A DNA stretch of 17,526 nucleotides from Oscillospiraceae bacterium (GCA_017538775.1 JAFYIF010000089.1:1-17526), one strand, 5' to 3'. Shown: positions 7,110 through 14,170, numbered from the stretch's first letter. A program made the numbers and translations. The notes: generated from the sequence alone by a model not told the origin.

Positions 7110-7775
7110 CTATGGAAGGCTTTGCAGGAAATCAATGGCCTCGAAGACCGTCGAAAAGGTGAAACAGTTCCTGCAAAGCCAGTGATTCCGCTCGTCCGTG
7201 TCCTCCAGGCCGGGCATCCCCTCGTCCAGAAGTCTGCGGAAGCTCTCCCTGGCGTTTTCGCTTGCCCGGAGATGGTGCGCGGCGATCCGGGCGGTGGAGG
7301 CGTAGTCCCCCTTTTTGTAGTGGGGTTCCTGTTCGAGCAGGTCCGCCATGATCCGGTCTTTCTCCGCAGGGGTCTGGATGGACGGCGGGCAAACCTTTTT
7401 GTAATGGAGCATCAGCCAGTACTCGATGCAGCCCGTCGTCATCAGCAGCCGCACGTTAAGCGGCGGTTTTTTGCGCAGTTTCCGAAGCGAACGGATGATC
7501 GCAAGTCTGCGCTGCCATTTGTCGATGTCCTCGGTTTCCACGTCAAAGAAAAACCAGACCTCGTCGATCACGTCCGCGTTGTCCCGGTATCGGGCATTGT
7601 TTTCAAACAGGCGTTTTGCTTTCTCGAACAGACCGGTCTCCTTTGGATAGTCCAGAACGGCGACATCGGAAAAGGTCCGTTTCAGATACTCCGTATATGC
7701 CTGTTCGCTTTGCCCTTCACAAAAGACCCGGATGACCTTCTTCGCCTTCCGCGTCCCGCTTGCTTTGCGCGGCAA
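7110..7775 (-). CDS. rloB: RloB-family TOPRIM-like protein, partner of the upstream ATPase
   Basis: The 221-residue protein fits the RloB family. It shows the N-terminal VFCEGQSE motif (residues 17-24, Glu20), the FFFDVETED acidic strand (75-83), and the CIEYWLMLHY block (116-125) matching the family FExWLLLHF signature, with NCFTFSTVF near the end in place of the usual NPST-V. RloB proteins are thought to carry a TOPRIM-like nuclease fold and pair with an AAA ATPase in restriction-linked and abortive-infection loci (compare AbiL and, more distantly, PARIS). Here the usual DxD is D78-x-E80. The start is TTG (7775-7773), directly after the ATPase TGA, with GGAGG 8 bases upstream inside the ATPase gene, so the two are translationally coupled. 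Base composition is less GC-rich than the flanks, suggesting transfer. Confidence 0.8.
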   Translation of the reverse strand: MPRKASGTRKAKKVIRVFCEGQSEQAYTEYLKRTFSDVAVLDYPKETGLFEKAKRLFENNARYRDNADVIDEVWFFFDVETEDIDKWQRRLAIIRSLRKLRKKPPLNVRLLMTTGCIEYWLMLHYKKVCPPSIQTPAEKDRIMADLLEQEPHYKKGDYASTARIAAHHLRASENARESFRRLLDEGMPGLEDTDERNHWLCRNCFTFSTVFEAIDFLQSLP

Positions 7776-9059
7776 TCACTCCACCTCCTCCACCTCGACC
7801 CTGGGGACGGCGCCAAATTTGCCGATGAGATAGCCTTTGCGGATGTTGTCCGTGGTGCGCGTGGAAAAGTCGCTGATGCTGTAGAGTTCGGAAACGCCGG
7901 TGTCGGAGCGCTTGTCCACCAGATAGATCTGATCTTTGCGCAGAAGTTCCAGATTCAGCAGCTCTGTGTTGTGTGTGGTGAAGATGATCTGGGCCCCCTG
8001 GGGATTCGTGCGTTTGCTCTGGAATTTGGACAGGATGAAGTTGACCAGCGCGGGGTGCAGTTCCCGCTCGATCTCGTCCACCAGCAGGACGCCGCCCTTT
8101 TGCAGGACGGATTCGACGGCGGGGGCCAGCGACATGAGTTTTTTTGTGCCGCTCGATTCGTCGGCGAGATGCAGCTCATACGAACGGCCTTCCCCCGGAT
8201 GACTGGTCTTGACCGTGATTTTCCACATTTCCATGCCCGCGCCGGGGCCTTGGGAAGCTTGCGACAGGCTGCGCAGAAGCTGCGTCAGCGCGGCCTTCTG
8301 ATCCTCCGGCAGGTCTTCGGGGAGCGGGATCTGCGTGTCCACGGCCTGGTTGTCGATCTCAAAACGCACGTCGTCGATGCCCAGGTCCGCAGCTTTGGCA
8401 TAATCCGAGATCGCCCGCAGCATATTGGGGTCCTCCGCGTATTCGAGGATCTGGCTGGGCAGGTCGGAATAATCCTGCGAGAAGAACAGGTGTTCCCGGA
8501 ACCAGCGCATTGCCCGGACGCAGGCCGCGTCGTTCATGGTACAGGCAACGGAGAAAAACAGTTGATTCTCCGCCACGGCTTCGCTGATCATAGCGCGCCG
8601 GACCTTGTCTTCCGTGAAGGTGAACTGCTGTCCCACTCTGCGAAAGACCAGGGCTTTCTGGCCCTTCGGGGCGTGATACAGATACTCCTCCGTCAGTTTT
8701 TCCCGCGTGGCGGAAAAGCCGTACCAGTATTTGGTCTGGTCATAGACGTAGACGAAGGAGAAGGAGCTGGGCCTTTGCGCGGAGCGCTCGTCCAGCAGGA
8801 AGGGCGTGACCGGCACACGGGCTCCGTCATGCTGCGTCCGCTGGGCGTTACGGATGAACTGCGCCGCCAGCCAGAACGCCCGGATGACGTTGCTCTTCCC
8901 GCCGCCGTTCTTGCCGAACAGCCCAACGCCCGGCAGCAGCTTCAGGCTGTTGCAGGGAATGAGGCTGTTCTTGAACGCCCCCAGCCCGGCAGCTTCCATG
9001 GACAAGGTGGCCTCGTCACGGAAGGAGCGGTAGTTGGCGAAGGAAAACTCGATGAGCAT
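7776..9059 (-). CDS. AAA15/OLD-like ATP-binding protein (RloA/AbiLi type)
   Basis: The 427-residue protein opens with MLIEFSFANYRSF, the hallmark start of SMC-like/OLD-like ATPases that hold a signalling or nuclease partner. Walker A GKNGGGKS is at residues 49-56, an ABC-type signature SSGTKK at about 303-308, Walker B VLLVDEIE at 324-331 followed by RELHP, and the H-loop TTHN at 361-364; all are intact. Members of COG1106 pair with RloB-like or TOPRIM effectors in phage defence (RloA/RloB, AbiLi/AbiLii; AriA/AriB is a more distant parallel). The start at 9059 is chosen over 9077 because GGAGGTGATC, a near-perfect anti-16S match, ends just before it. The next gene starts at the base after the stop. 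Composition and codon use differ from neighbouring genes. Defence is inferred from family and pairing. Confidence 0.88.
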   Translation of the reverse strand: MLIEFSFANYRSFRDEATLSMEAAGLGAFKNSLIPCNSLKLLPGVGLFGKNGGGKSNVIRAFWLAAQFIRNAQRTQHDGARVPVTPFLLDERSAQRPSSFSFVYVYDQTKYWYGFSATREKLTEEYLYHAPKGQKALVFRRVGQQFTFTEDKVRRAMISEAVAENQLFFSVACTMNDAACVRAMRWFREHLFFSQDYSDLPSQILEYAEDPNMLRAISDYAKAADLGIDDVRFEIDNQAVDTQIPLPEDLPEDQKAALTQLLRSLSQASQGPGAGMEMWKITVKTSHPGEGRSYELHLADESSGTKKLMSLAPAVESVLQKGGVLLVDEIERELHPALVNFILSKFQSKRTNPQGAQIIFTTHNTELLNLELLRKDQIYLVDKRSDTGVSELYSISDFSTRTTDNIRKGYLIGKFGAVPRVEVEEVE

Positions 9060-9077
9060 GGGATCACCTCCACGCAC

Positions 9078-9107
9078 AGTGTATCACAGCGTCATGAAAA
9101 AATGCAA
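9078..9107 (-). promoter_or_regulatory. Promoter of the ATPase/RloB unit (extended -10)
   Basis: On the minus strand, TTGCAT (9102-9107), an 18-base spacer ending CTGTGA, and TACACT (9078-9083), 18 bases before the start codon. The short leader holds only the strong ribosome binding site. Confidence 0.6.
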
Positions 9108-9115
9108 CAGGAAAA

Positions 9116-9153
9116 ATCAAGAATCTTGATATTTTTGCTTTGATTTCAAATCA
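9116..9153. promoter_or_regulatory. Two adjacent palindromes upstream of the ATPase/RloB promoter
   Basis: ATCAAGA-A-TCTTGAT (9116-9130) is a perfect 15-base palindrome, and TGATTT-C-AAATCA (9141-9153) a perfect 13-base one. Their centres are 24 bases apart, in an AT-rich block just upstream of the -35 box. They look like a pair of protein binding sites, but no regulator gene is adjacent. Confidence 0.5.
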
Positions 9154-9183
9154 TGGCCGATTTTGCGGCATAAAGCAACGACG

Positions 9184-9235
9184 AACGCCTCCGTTTGCGC
9201 CGAGCTGGCGCAGTTGGAGGCGTTGCGCGTTTTTT
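9184..9235. terminator. Large compound hairpin downstream of the PAP2 gene
   Basis: AACGCCTCC (9184-9192) pairs with GGAGGCGTT (9216-9224), with an inner stem TGCGCC (9196-9201) and GGCGCA (9207-9212). Six T follow on the plus strand (9230-9235) after five bases, whereas the gene it should end (PAP2) is on the minus strand, where only TTTA follows further away. It is placed as a terminator for PAP2, but the strand is uncertain. Confidence 0.5.
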
Positions 9236-9255
9236 GCGGTTTCGAGGGGAGCGCT

Positions 9256-9900
9256 TCACGGCTCCCGCAGCAGCTTCGTCTCCCCCCACTTTTTGTACAC
9301 CGCCCGCATGATCAGCGCCCCGACCGCGGCGGCCAGCAGGCCGGTGAAGAAGGCGAAGAGGATGTCGGAGGGATAGTGGACCTGGAGGTAGTTTCGGCTC
9401 ATGCCCATCAGGACGACGTAGGCCAGCATCGGGGCCAGCCACTTTTTCCCCCGGGAGAAGACCACGCCCCCGGCGAAAGCGCAGGCGGCGTTCATGTGGC
9501 CGCTGGGGAAGGAGAGGTCGGACTCTTTCAGGGAGAAGGACAGGCCGCTGACGTATTCCCACCACTGGCGGATGGTCTCGTCAAAGGCGTAGGGCCGGGG
9601 CCGGGCGATGGCGGGCTTGATGAGGACGTTCACCAGGATGTAACCCAGCAGCATGGCGGCGGCGCAAAAAAGGCCGGTTTTCCGCGTTTTGCGGAACAGC
9701 AGCAGCACCACAGTCACGACGATCAGGAACAGGCCCTTCCAACCCGTCCAGCTCACCAGGTCGGCCAGGGGGGTCAGCACCGCCCCGGCGCCCAGGGCGA
9801 GGGCGTGGTACCATTCCAGGATGGTCTTGTCCAGGGCAAAAAAGACGTCTGAGATCCATTGGGCCGTGGGCGTCAGCGCCGCGGCGAGCAAGAGCAGCAT
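9256..9900 (-). CDS. PAP2 family membrane phosphatase
   Basis: The 214-residue integral membrane protein has the three-part PAP2 acid phosphatase signature: K95-x6-R102-P103 (KPAIARPRP), PSGH at 132-135 and S168-R169-x5-H175-x3-D179 (SRNYLQVHYPSD). All catalytic residues are present. About five to six membrane segments surround them. Such proteins remove phosphate from phosphatidate, phosphatidylglycerol phosphate or undecaprenyl pyrophosphate at the outer face of the membrane; which one cannot be told, though BcrC/YodM-type undecaprenyl or lipid phosphatase roles are plausible. The start at 9900 has AAAGGAGG 8 bases upstream and is preferred over a longer frame to 10179 that overlaps the thioesterase. 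It follows that gene by 73 bases with no terminator between, so they are probably co-transcribed. Confidence 0.93.
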   Translation of the reverse strand: MLLLLAAALTPTAQWISDVFFALDKTILEWYHALALGAGAVLTPLADLVSWTGWKGLFLIVVTVVLLLFRKTRKTGLFCAAAMLLGYILVNVLIKPAIARPRPYAFDETIRQWWEYVSGLSFSLKESDLSFPSGHMNAACAFAGGVVFSRGKKWLAPMLAYVVLMGMSRNYLQVHYPSDILFAFFTGLLAAAVGALIMRAVYKKWGETKLLREP

Positions 9901-9973
9901 GTGGGATTCCTCCTTTGGGGTAATAAAAATATAGCATTCCGTACAAAGTCCGGCGGCGGATGGGGGAGCGGCT

Positions 9974-10699
9974 TTACGCCTCATGTTGCAGGCGGGCCAG
10001 CAGCACCGGTTCGCCCGTCGGCTTTGCCGCCTCCAGCTCCAGACCCTCCGCTCCGTCCCGGCGGCGGAGCAGCAGGGTCTCCCCCTCATAGGCGGCGGCG
10101 CGGTAGTGCAGTTCCAGCTCCCGCAGGGGGCGGGCGTCCAGCTCCGCCGTGGAGAAGAGGCCCAGCAGCATCCGGACATAGGCGGCGTTGTTCATGTGCC
10201 CGGCCAGGTCGATGTCCGTGCTGCGAACCCGGTAGTCCGCGAAGGGCGGGTCGGGGAAGGTCCCGGGGAAGCGGCGGAAGGGCCGGTCCAGCGCCCGTTC
10301 CCTGGAAAAGCGCAGATCCGGGGCGTAGAGTTCGCGGGCAGCTTGCAGCCGTCCGGCCCCGTCCAGCACGGCCCACTCGGTCCGGGCGCGCAGCAGGACC
10401 TCGTCCCCGGATTGGAGCAGGTAGTCCCGGCAGCTGCTGACCCGGCCCGGCGGCTCCGGCCAGGTGCTGGCCTGGCACAACTGGCCCAGGGCGGGGCGGC
10501 GCTCCATCCGCAGCAGGGTCTTCACCGCCACCCACCAGCGCCCCTGCCGGGCCAGCTGCGCCACGCCGCAGCCCAGCAGGGCCGCGTGGGTCCCGGCCAG
10601 GTCCATGCAGAGGGAGCAGGCGTGGTCGAGCCCCAGACGCCCGCTGTGGTCGCACTGGCTGAAGCGGATCTCCAGCGGCGCGGTATAGACGCTGTCCAT
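9974..10699 (-). CDS. Acyl-ACP thioesterase-like double-hotdog protein, divergent active site
   Basis: The 241-residue protein has the two-hotdog build of bacterial acyl-ACP thioesterases, which release fatty acids from acyl carrier protein. The N-terminal hotdog has FSQCDHSGRLGL (13-24) and the C-terminal one YRVRSTDIDLAGHMNNAAYV (156-175), the diagnostic block. In FatA/FatB-type enzymes this block is D-x-N-x-H; here Asp164 and His168 are kept but the Asn is Ala166. The later Glu-Cys positions align with Ala-Ala in LHYRAAA (197-203). Catalysis may thus be altered or lost. GGGAG sites lie just upstream of the ATG at 10699, and a good sigma-A promoter precedes it. It faces away from tldD. Length is normal for bacterial members. 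Confidence 0.85.
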   Translation of the reverse strand: MDSVYTAPLEIRFSQCDHSGRLGLDHACSLCMDLAGTHAALLGCGVAQLARQGRWWVAVKTLLRMERRPALGQLCQASTWPEPPGRVSSCRDYLLQSGDEVLLRARTEWAVLDGAGRLQAARELYAPDLRFSRERALDRPFRRFPGTFPDPPFADYRVRSTDIDLAGHMNNAAYVRMLLGLFSTAELDARPLRELELHYRAAAYEGETLLLRRRDGAEGLELEAAKPTGEPVLLARLQHEA

Positions 10700-10726
10700 G
10701 GCTGACTCCCTCCCCCCCGTCTCCCG

Positions 10727-10755
10727 ATTCTACCATGCTTTTCCCCGGGGCGCAA
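10727..10755 (-). promoter_or_regulatory. Sigma-A promoter of the thioesterase-PAP2 unit
   Basis: On the minus strand, TTGCGC (10750-10755), a 17-base spacer and TAGAAT (10727-10732), 27 bases before the start codon. It is back to back with the tldD promoter; the two -35 boxes are 11 bases apart. Confidence 0.65.
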
Positions 10756-10766
10756 GCAGGAATCCC

Positions 10767-10795
10767 TTGCGTTTGTTTGGAAAATGACGTATACT
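10767..10795 (+). promoter_or_regulatory. Sigma-A promoter of the tldD operon
   Basis: TTGCGT (10767-10772), a 17-base spacer and TATACT (10790-10795), 32 bases before the tldD start. Confidence 0.65.
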
Positions 10796-10827
10796 GGGGG
10801 TACTGAGCCACAGAAAGGACGGATGGA

Positions 10828-12261
10828 ATGAAAGCACCCTTTTCTCCCTATCTGCTGGGCATCAAGGCCGGTCTGAAGCGCCTGATCGCCCTGCTGGAGC
10901 GGGATTATGATTATGTCAGCGCCCTGGCCACGGACTCCGTGGGCCTGGCGCTGCACATCTCCCGGCACGCGAAAGCCGTGGAGCACGAGACCATGACCAC
11001 CGAGCGGGGCGTGGTCGTCCGGGTCTGGCGCGATGGGCTGTACAGCGAGTTCGCCCTGAACGCCTTCGACCCTGAGCAGCCGGAAGCGGCCTATGCGCAG
11101 ATCCGGGGCGCGCTGGACGCGCAGATGGCGCTGCTCCGGGCCACGGGGACGAAGATATACGAGACGCCCCGGCTCCCGGACGAGCCCCTGACGCTCTTCG
11201 TGGAGAAGGAGACGGAGCAGCTCCCCGAGACCACGGACATCGGCGCGCTGGTGGCGGCGCTGACCGCCATCTCCGACCGGGGCATGGGCCTGGACAGCCG
11301 GATGATCGAGTGCATCGCCGCGGCCCAGAGCACCCACATCTCCAAGCTCTTCCTGAGCCATGACCGGGACCTGAGCCAGAGCTACGTCTACTCCGAGGGC
11401 ACGGTGGTCGCCGTGGTGGCGGAGCAGGGGCGCAACCAGATCGGCTATGACAGCGTGTCCGGCCTGGGCGGGCCGGAACTGTTCGCCGGGCTGGGGGAGA
11501 AGCTGGACCGGGCCGTGCAGACCGCTGTGGAACTGCTGGCGGCGGAGTCCGTCGAGCCGGGGGAGTATGAGATCATCACCGCCCCGGAGGTCTCGGGCCT
11601 CATCGCCCACGAGGCCTTCGGCCACGGCGTGGAGATGGACATGTTCGTGAAGGACCGCGCCCTGGGCCGCGACTACATCGGCAAGCGCGTGGGCAGCGAG
11701 CTCTGTTCCATGCACGAGGGGGCCCTGTGCGCCGAGGAGGTCGCCAGCTATGCCTTTGACGACGAGGGCGTGCTGGCCGGGGACGTGACGGAGATCGACC
11801 GGGGCATCCTGCGCACCGGCATCTGCGACGCCCTCAGCGCCCTGCGCCTGGGCGTCGCGCCCACCGGCAACGGCAAGCGGGAGAACTTTGAGCACAAGGT
11901 CTACACCCGCATGACCAACACGATCTTCGACTCCGGGGACAGCACCTTGGACGAGATGATCGCGAGCGTGAAGCGCGGCTATCTGCTGGAGGGCTGCGAG
12001 AGCGGCATGGAGGACCCCAAACACTGGGGCATCCAGTGCATCGTGAAGCTGGGCCGGGAGATCGTGGACGGAAAGCTGACGGGCCGGGTCGTCGCGCCCA
12101 TCATTCTGACGGGCTATGTGCCGGAGCTGCTGGGCGGCATCTCCATGTGCAGCCGGGACCGGGAGACCTTCGGCGGAGGCGGCTGCGGCAAGGGCTACAA
12201 GGAGTTTGTCAAGGTCTCCGACGGCGGGCCCTATCTCAAGACGAAAGCGAGGCTGGGATGA
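10828..12261 (+). CDS. tldD: TldD metalloprotease catalytic subunit
   Basis: The 477-residue protein is full length for TldD (E. coli about 481). It carries the zinc motif H261-E262-x3-H266 in IAHEAFGHGVEMD and the C-terminal cysteine C453 in GGGGCGKGYKE, which corresponds to the third zinc ligand of E. coli TldD. TldD forms a heterodimer with TldE (PmbA) and cleaves unfolded or unstructured peptides inside the cell; in enterobacteria it matures microcin B17 and degrades the CcdA antitoxin. The ATG at 10828 follows GAAAGGA at 8 bases spacing, behind its own promoter. The tldE-like gene overlaps its stop by 4 bases. No precursor peptide with a known modification motif is seen nearby. Confidence 0.96.
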   Translation: MKAPFSPYLLGIKAGLKRLIALLERDYDYVSALATDSVGLALHISRHAKAVEHETMTTERGVVVRVWRDGLYSEFALNAFDPEQPEAAYAQIRGALDAQMALLRATGTKIYETPRLPDEPLTLFVEKETEQLPETTDIGALVAALTAISDRGMGLDSRMIECIAAAQSTHISKLFLSHDRDLSQSYVYSEGTVVAVVAEQGRNQIGYDSVSGLGGPELFAGLGEKLDRAVQTAVELLAAESVEPGEYEIITAPEVSGLIAHEAFGHGVEMDMFVKDRALGRDYIGKRVGSELCSMHEGALCAEEVASYAFDDEGVLAGDVTEIDRGILRTGICDALSALRLGVAPTGNGKRENFEHKVYTRMTNTIFDSGDSTLDEMIASVKRGYLLEGCESGMEDPKHWGIQCIVKLGREIVDGKLTGRVVAPIILTGYVPELLGGISMCSRDRETFGGGGCGKGYKEFVKVSDGGPYLKTKARLG

Positions 12262-13547
12262 TGCTGGAGAAGGTATTGGAGCTGCTGAAAAACGCCGGGG
12301 TCTACGCCTGGGAAGTGACCGACAAGAAGACCGAGGGCTGGGAGTTCTACTTCATCCGCCACGCCCTGGACCAGAACCGGGCCAAGTCCGTGGAACACAT
12401 CCATGTGAAGGTCTATCAGCGCATCGGGGAGGCGTCCGTCGGCGCGGCGGAGGCGGAGCTTCACCCCAGCGCCACGCCGGAGGAGGCCGCGCAGCTGGTG
12501 GAGAACCTGAAAGCCGAGGCCGGCCTGGCCCCCAACCGGATCTACAGCCTCCGCAGCCCCGAAGAAGCCCACCGGGCCCCGCGGGACAGCGCCGCCGTGG
12601 ACGTGCCCGCCATCGCCGGGGACTTCCTCGCCGCCCTGTCCGCGCTGCCGGAGACGGAGACCGAGGACATCAACAGCTATGAGATCTTCGTCTCCGCCGT
12701 CACCCGCCGCTTCGTCAACTCCGCGGGCATCGACGTGACGGAGACCTATCCCAGTTCCATGGCAGAGGTCATCGTCAACGCTCGGAACGCGGGGGAGGAG
12801 ATCGAACTCTACCGGATGTACCGCAGCGGCAGCTGCGACGCTGCGGGGCTGCGCCGGAACCTGGCGCGGACGATGGCCTATGGCCGGGACCGACTCCGCG
12901 CCGCGCCCACGCCCCCGCTGGGGCGGGCGGACGTGCTGCTCAGTACCGACGACGCCCTGGCCGTCTACCGCTACTTCGTCGCCCGGCTGGACCCGGCCAT
13001 GGTGCTGCGGCAGATGAGCGACTGGAAGCTGGGGGTCCCCATCGCCCGGGAGGTCCGGGGCGACGCCGTCACGCTGACGGCCCTGCGGGAGCTGCCCAAC
13101 TCCTCCCGGAACCGGGCCTTCGACCGCGAGGGCGCGCCCATCCGGGACCAGGTGATGCTGCGCGCCGGCGTGCCGGAGCACTATCTGGGCGGGCGGATGT
13201 TCTCCGCCTACATGGGCCTGGAGGACAGCTTCCAGCCCGGCAACCTGGCGGTCAGCGGCGGCAGCCGGAGCGCGGCGGAGCTGCGGCAGGGGAAGTGGCT
13301 GGAGCCGGTGGAGTTCTCCGACTTCCAGGTGGACCCGATGACCGGGGACATCTTCGGCGAGATCCGCCTGGCCTACTGGCACGACGGCGAAAAGACGGTG
13401 CCCGTCAGCGGAGGCAGCGTCTCCGGCAATATGCGGGAGCTGCTGGGGGACCTGCAGCTGTCTGCTGAGACGGTGCAGTACGACAACTGGCGCGTGCCCG
13501 CTCTGACCAGGCTGAACGGCGTCACGGTGACGGGCATCGAGTCCTGA
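12258..13547 (+). CDS. pmbA: TldE/PmbA subunit of the TldD-TldE protease
   Basis: The 429-residue protein is homologous in layout to TldD but lacks HExxxH, as expected for TldE, the non-catalytic partner that forms the closed heterodimer cavity. Recognisable family elements are the repeated early A-E-V-x-L type helix region, LSTDDALAVYRYFV mid-protein, and a C-terminal VSGGSVSGNMRELLGDL segment. The start ATG at 12258 overlaps the tldD TGA (ATGA) with GAGG 5 bases upstream; the next ATG at 12261 is equally possible and removes one residue. Tight coupling supports 1:1 assembly. The following NusG domain II gene begins 20 bases after its stop, so the three are one operon. Confidence 0.93.
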   Translation: MMLEKVLELLKNAGVYAWEVTDKKTEGWEFYFIRHALDQNRAKSVEHIHVKVYQRIGEASVGAAEAELHPSATPEEAAQLVENLKAEAGLAPNRIYSLRSPEEAHRAPRDSAAVDVPAIAGDFLAALSALPETETEDINSYEIFVSAVTRRFVNSAGIDVTETYPSSMAEVIVNARNAGEEIELYRMYRSGSCDAAGLRRNLARTMAYGRDRLRAAPTPPLGRADVLLSTDDALAVYRYFVARLDPAMVLRQMSDWKLGVPIAREVRGDAVTLTALRELPNSSRNRAFDREGAPIRDQVMLRAGVPEHYLGGRMFSAYMGLEDSFQPGNLAVSGGSRSAAELRQGKWLEPVEFSDFQVDPMTGDIFGEIRLAYWHDGEKTVPVSGGSVSGNMRELLGDLQLSAETVQYDNWRVPALTRLNGVTVTGIES

Positions 13548-13567
13548 GCGGGAGGCGAGGACTTACG

Positions 13568-13939
13568 CTGAAAACGCGGACCTGGGTCATTCTCATCGCT
13601 GCCCTGGCCCTGGTGCTGGCTGTGCTGAGCTGGCTGACCCTGCGCCGGAAAAGCCCCGGCCGGGTGGCCGAGCTGGTGCGGGACGGGGTGGTGCTGCAAA
13701 GCATCGAGCTGGACCGGGTGACGGAGGCGTATCAGTTCACGGTGGACTGCCCCGACGGGGGGTATAACATCGTAGAGGTACGGCCCGGTGGCATCCGGGT
13801 CCTGGAGGCCGACTGCCCGGACCGCGTCTGTGTGGCCCAGGGCTGGCTCACGGACCAGGCGATCCCCATCGTCTGTCTGCCCCACCGCCTGGTGATCTGC
13901 CTGGCAGGGGAGGGGGAACTGGACGCTTTGGTGAGATAG
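13568..13939 (+). CDS. Membrane-anchored NusG domain II protein, apparent CTG start
   Basis: The 123-residue protein has a short basic tip (KTRT), one hydrophobic anchor (about residues 6-24), then a NusG domain II-like beta-barrel. The typical cysteine-bearing signature is DCPDRVCVAQGWL (about 82-94) followed by IVCLPHRLVI (101-110). Such stand-alone domain II proteins are common in Clostridia, of unknown role, and are placed on the outer face of the membrane. No ATG, GTG or TTG gives a complete anchor; the first in-frame GTG (13613) lies inside it and lacks a ribosome binding site. CTG at 13568 has GAGG 7 bases upstream and restores basic tip plus anchor, so it is chosen. Third gene of the tldD operon. 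Confidence 0.78.
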   Translation: MKTRTWVILIAALALVLAVLSWLTLRRKSPGRVAELVRDGVVLQSIELDRVTEAYQFTVDCPDGGYNIVEVRPGGIRVLEADCPDRVCVAQGWLTDQAIPIVCLPHRLVICLAGEGELDALVR

Positions 13940-13949
13940 ACGAACATGG

Positions 13950-13980
13950 CGCGCCGGGGGACTTCGCTTCCCCCGGCGCG
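13950..13980 (+). terminator. Terminator-like hairpin after the NusG domain II gene
   Basis: CGCGCCGGGGGA (13950-13961), loop CTTCGCT, TCCCCCGGCGCG (13969-13980): a perfect 12-bp stem 10 bases after the stop. The T-run is weak (TT then GCGCGTTCTG). Confidence 0.65.
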
Positions 13981-14170
13981 TTGCGCGTTCTGTCAGAATT
14001 TGTCATTTCTCCGCCCCGTTTCCCGGAAATTGAAACTTTTTGTAAGAAATTTTCTCCAGGCTGCACAAAATGTGCAATTTCCGGCGGAAAATCCTTGGCG
14101 ATTTTTCCATATCTTGTGCCTTTGTGAAGCTTCACAGAAAACGGCGGGGCGCTTTTGTTCAGTCTGCGGA
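13981..14170. promoter_or_regulatory. AT-rich spacer with several palindromes
   Basis: The stretch from 13940 to 14250 holds no gene. It is clearly more AT-rich than its surroundings. It contains TGCACA-AAA-TGTGCA (14062-14076), a perfect 14-base palindrome TGTGAAGCTTCACA (14123-14136), and a longer-range inverted repeat CCGGAAATTG (14023-14032) with CAATTTCCGG (14075-14084) whose second arm overlaps the first palindrome. The TGTGA-N4-TCACA form resembles Crp/Fnr family sites. These lie upstream of the promoter of the small secreted peptide gene and could be its operators; no regulator gene is adjacent. Confidence 0.45.

Noticed and set aside
4100..7135. 1011-residue minus-strand open frame across the ABC transporter and pdaB-like genes
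   Set aside because: It is antisense to two genes with intact catalytic motifs, and its composition is the shadow type rich in His, Gln, Gly and Asp; GC-rich third positions remove stop codons on the other strand.
6975..9143. 722-residue plus-strand open frame across the ATPase/RloB genes
   Set aside because: It lies opposite an ATPase with full Walker A, Walker B and H-loop motifs; it has no ribosome binding site or family motif.
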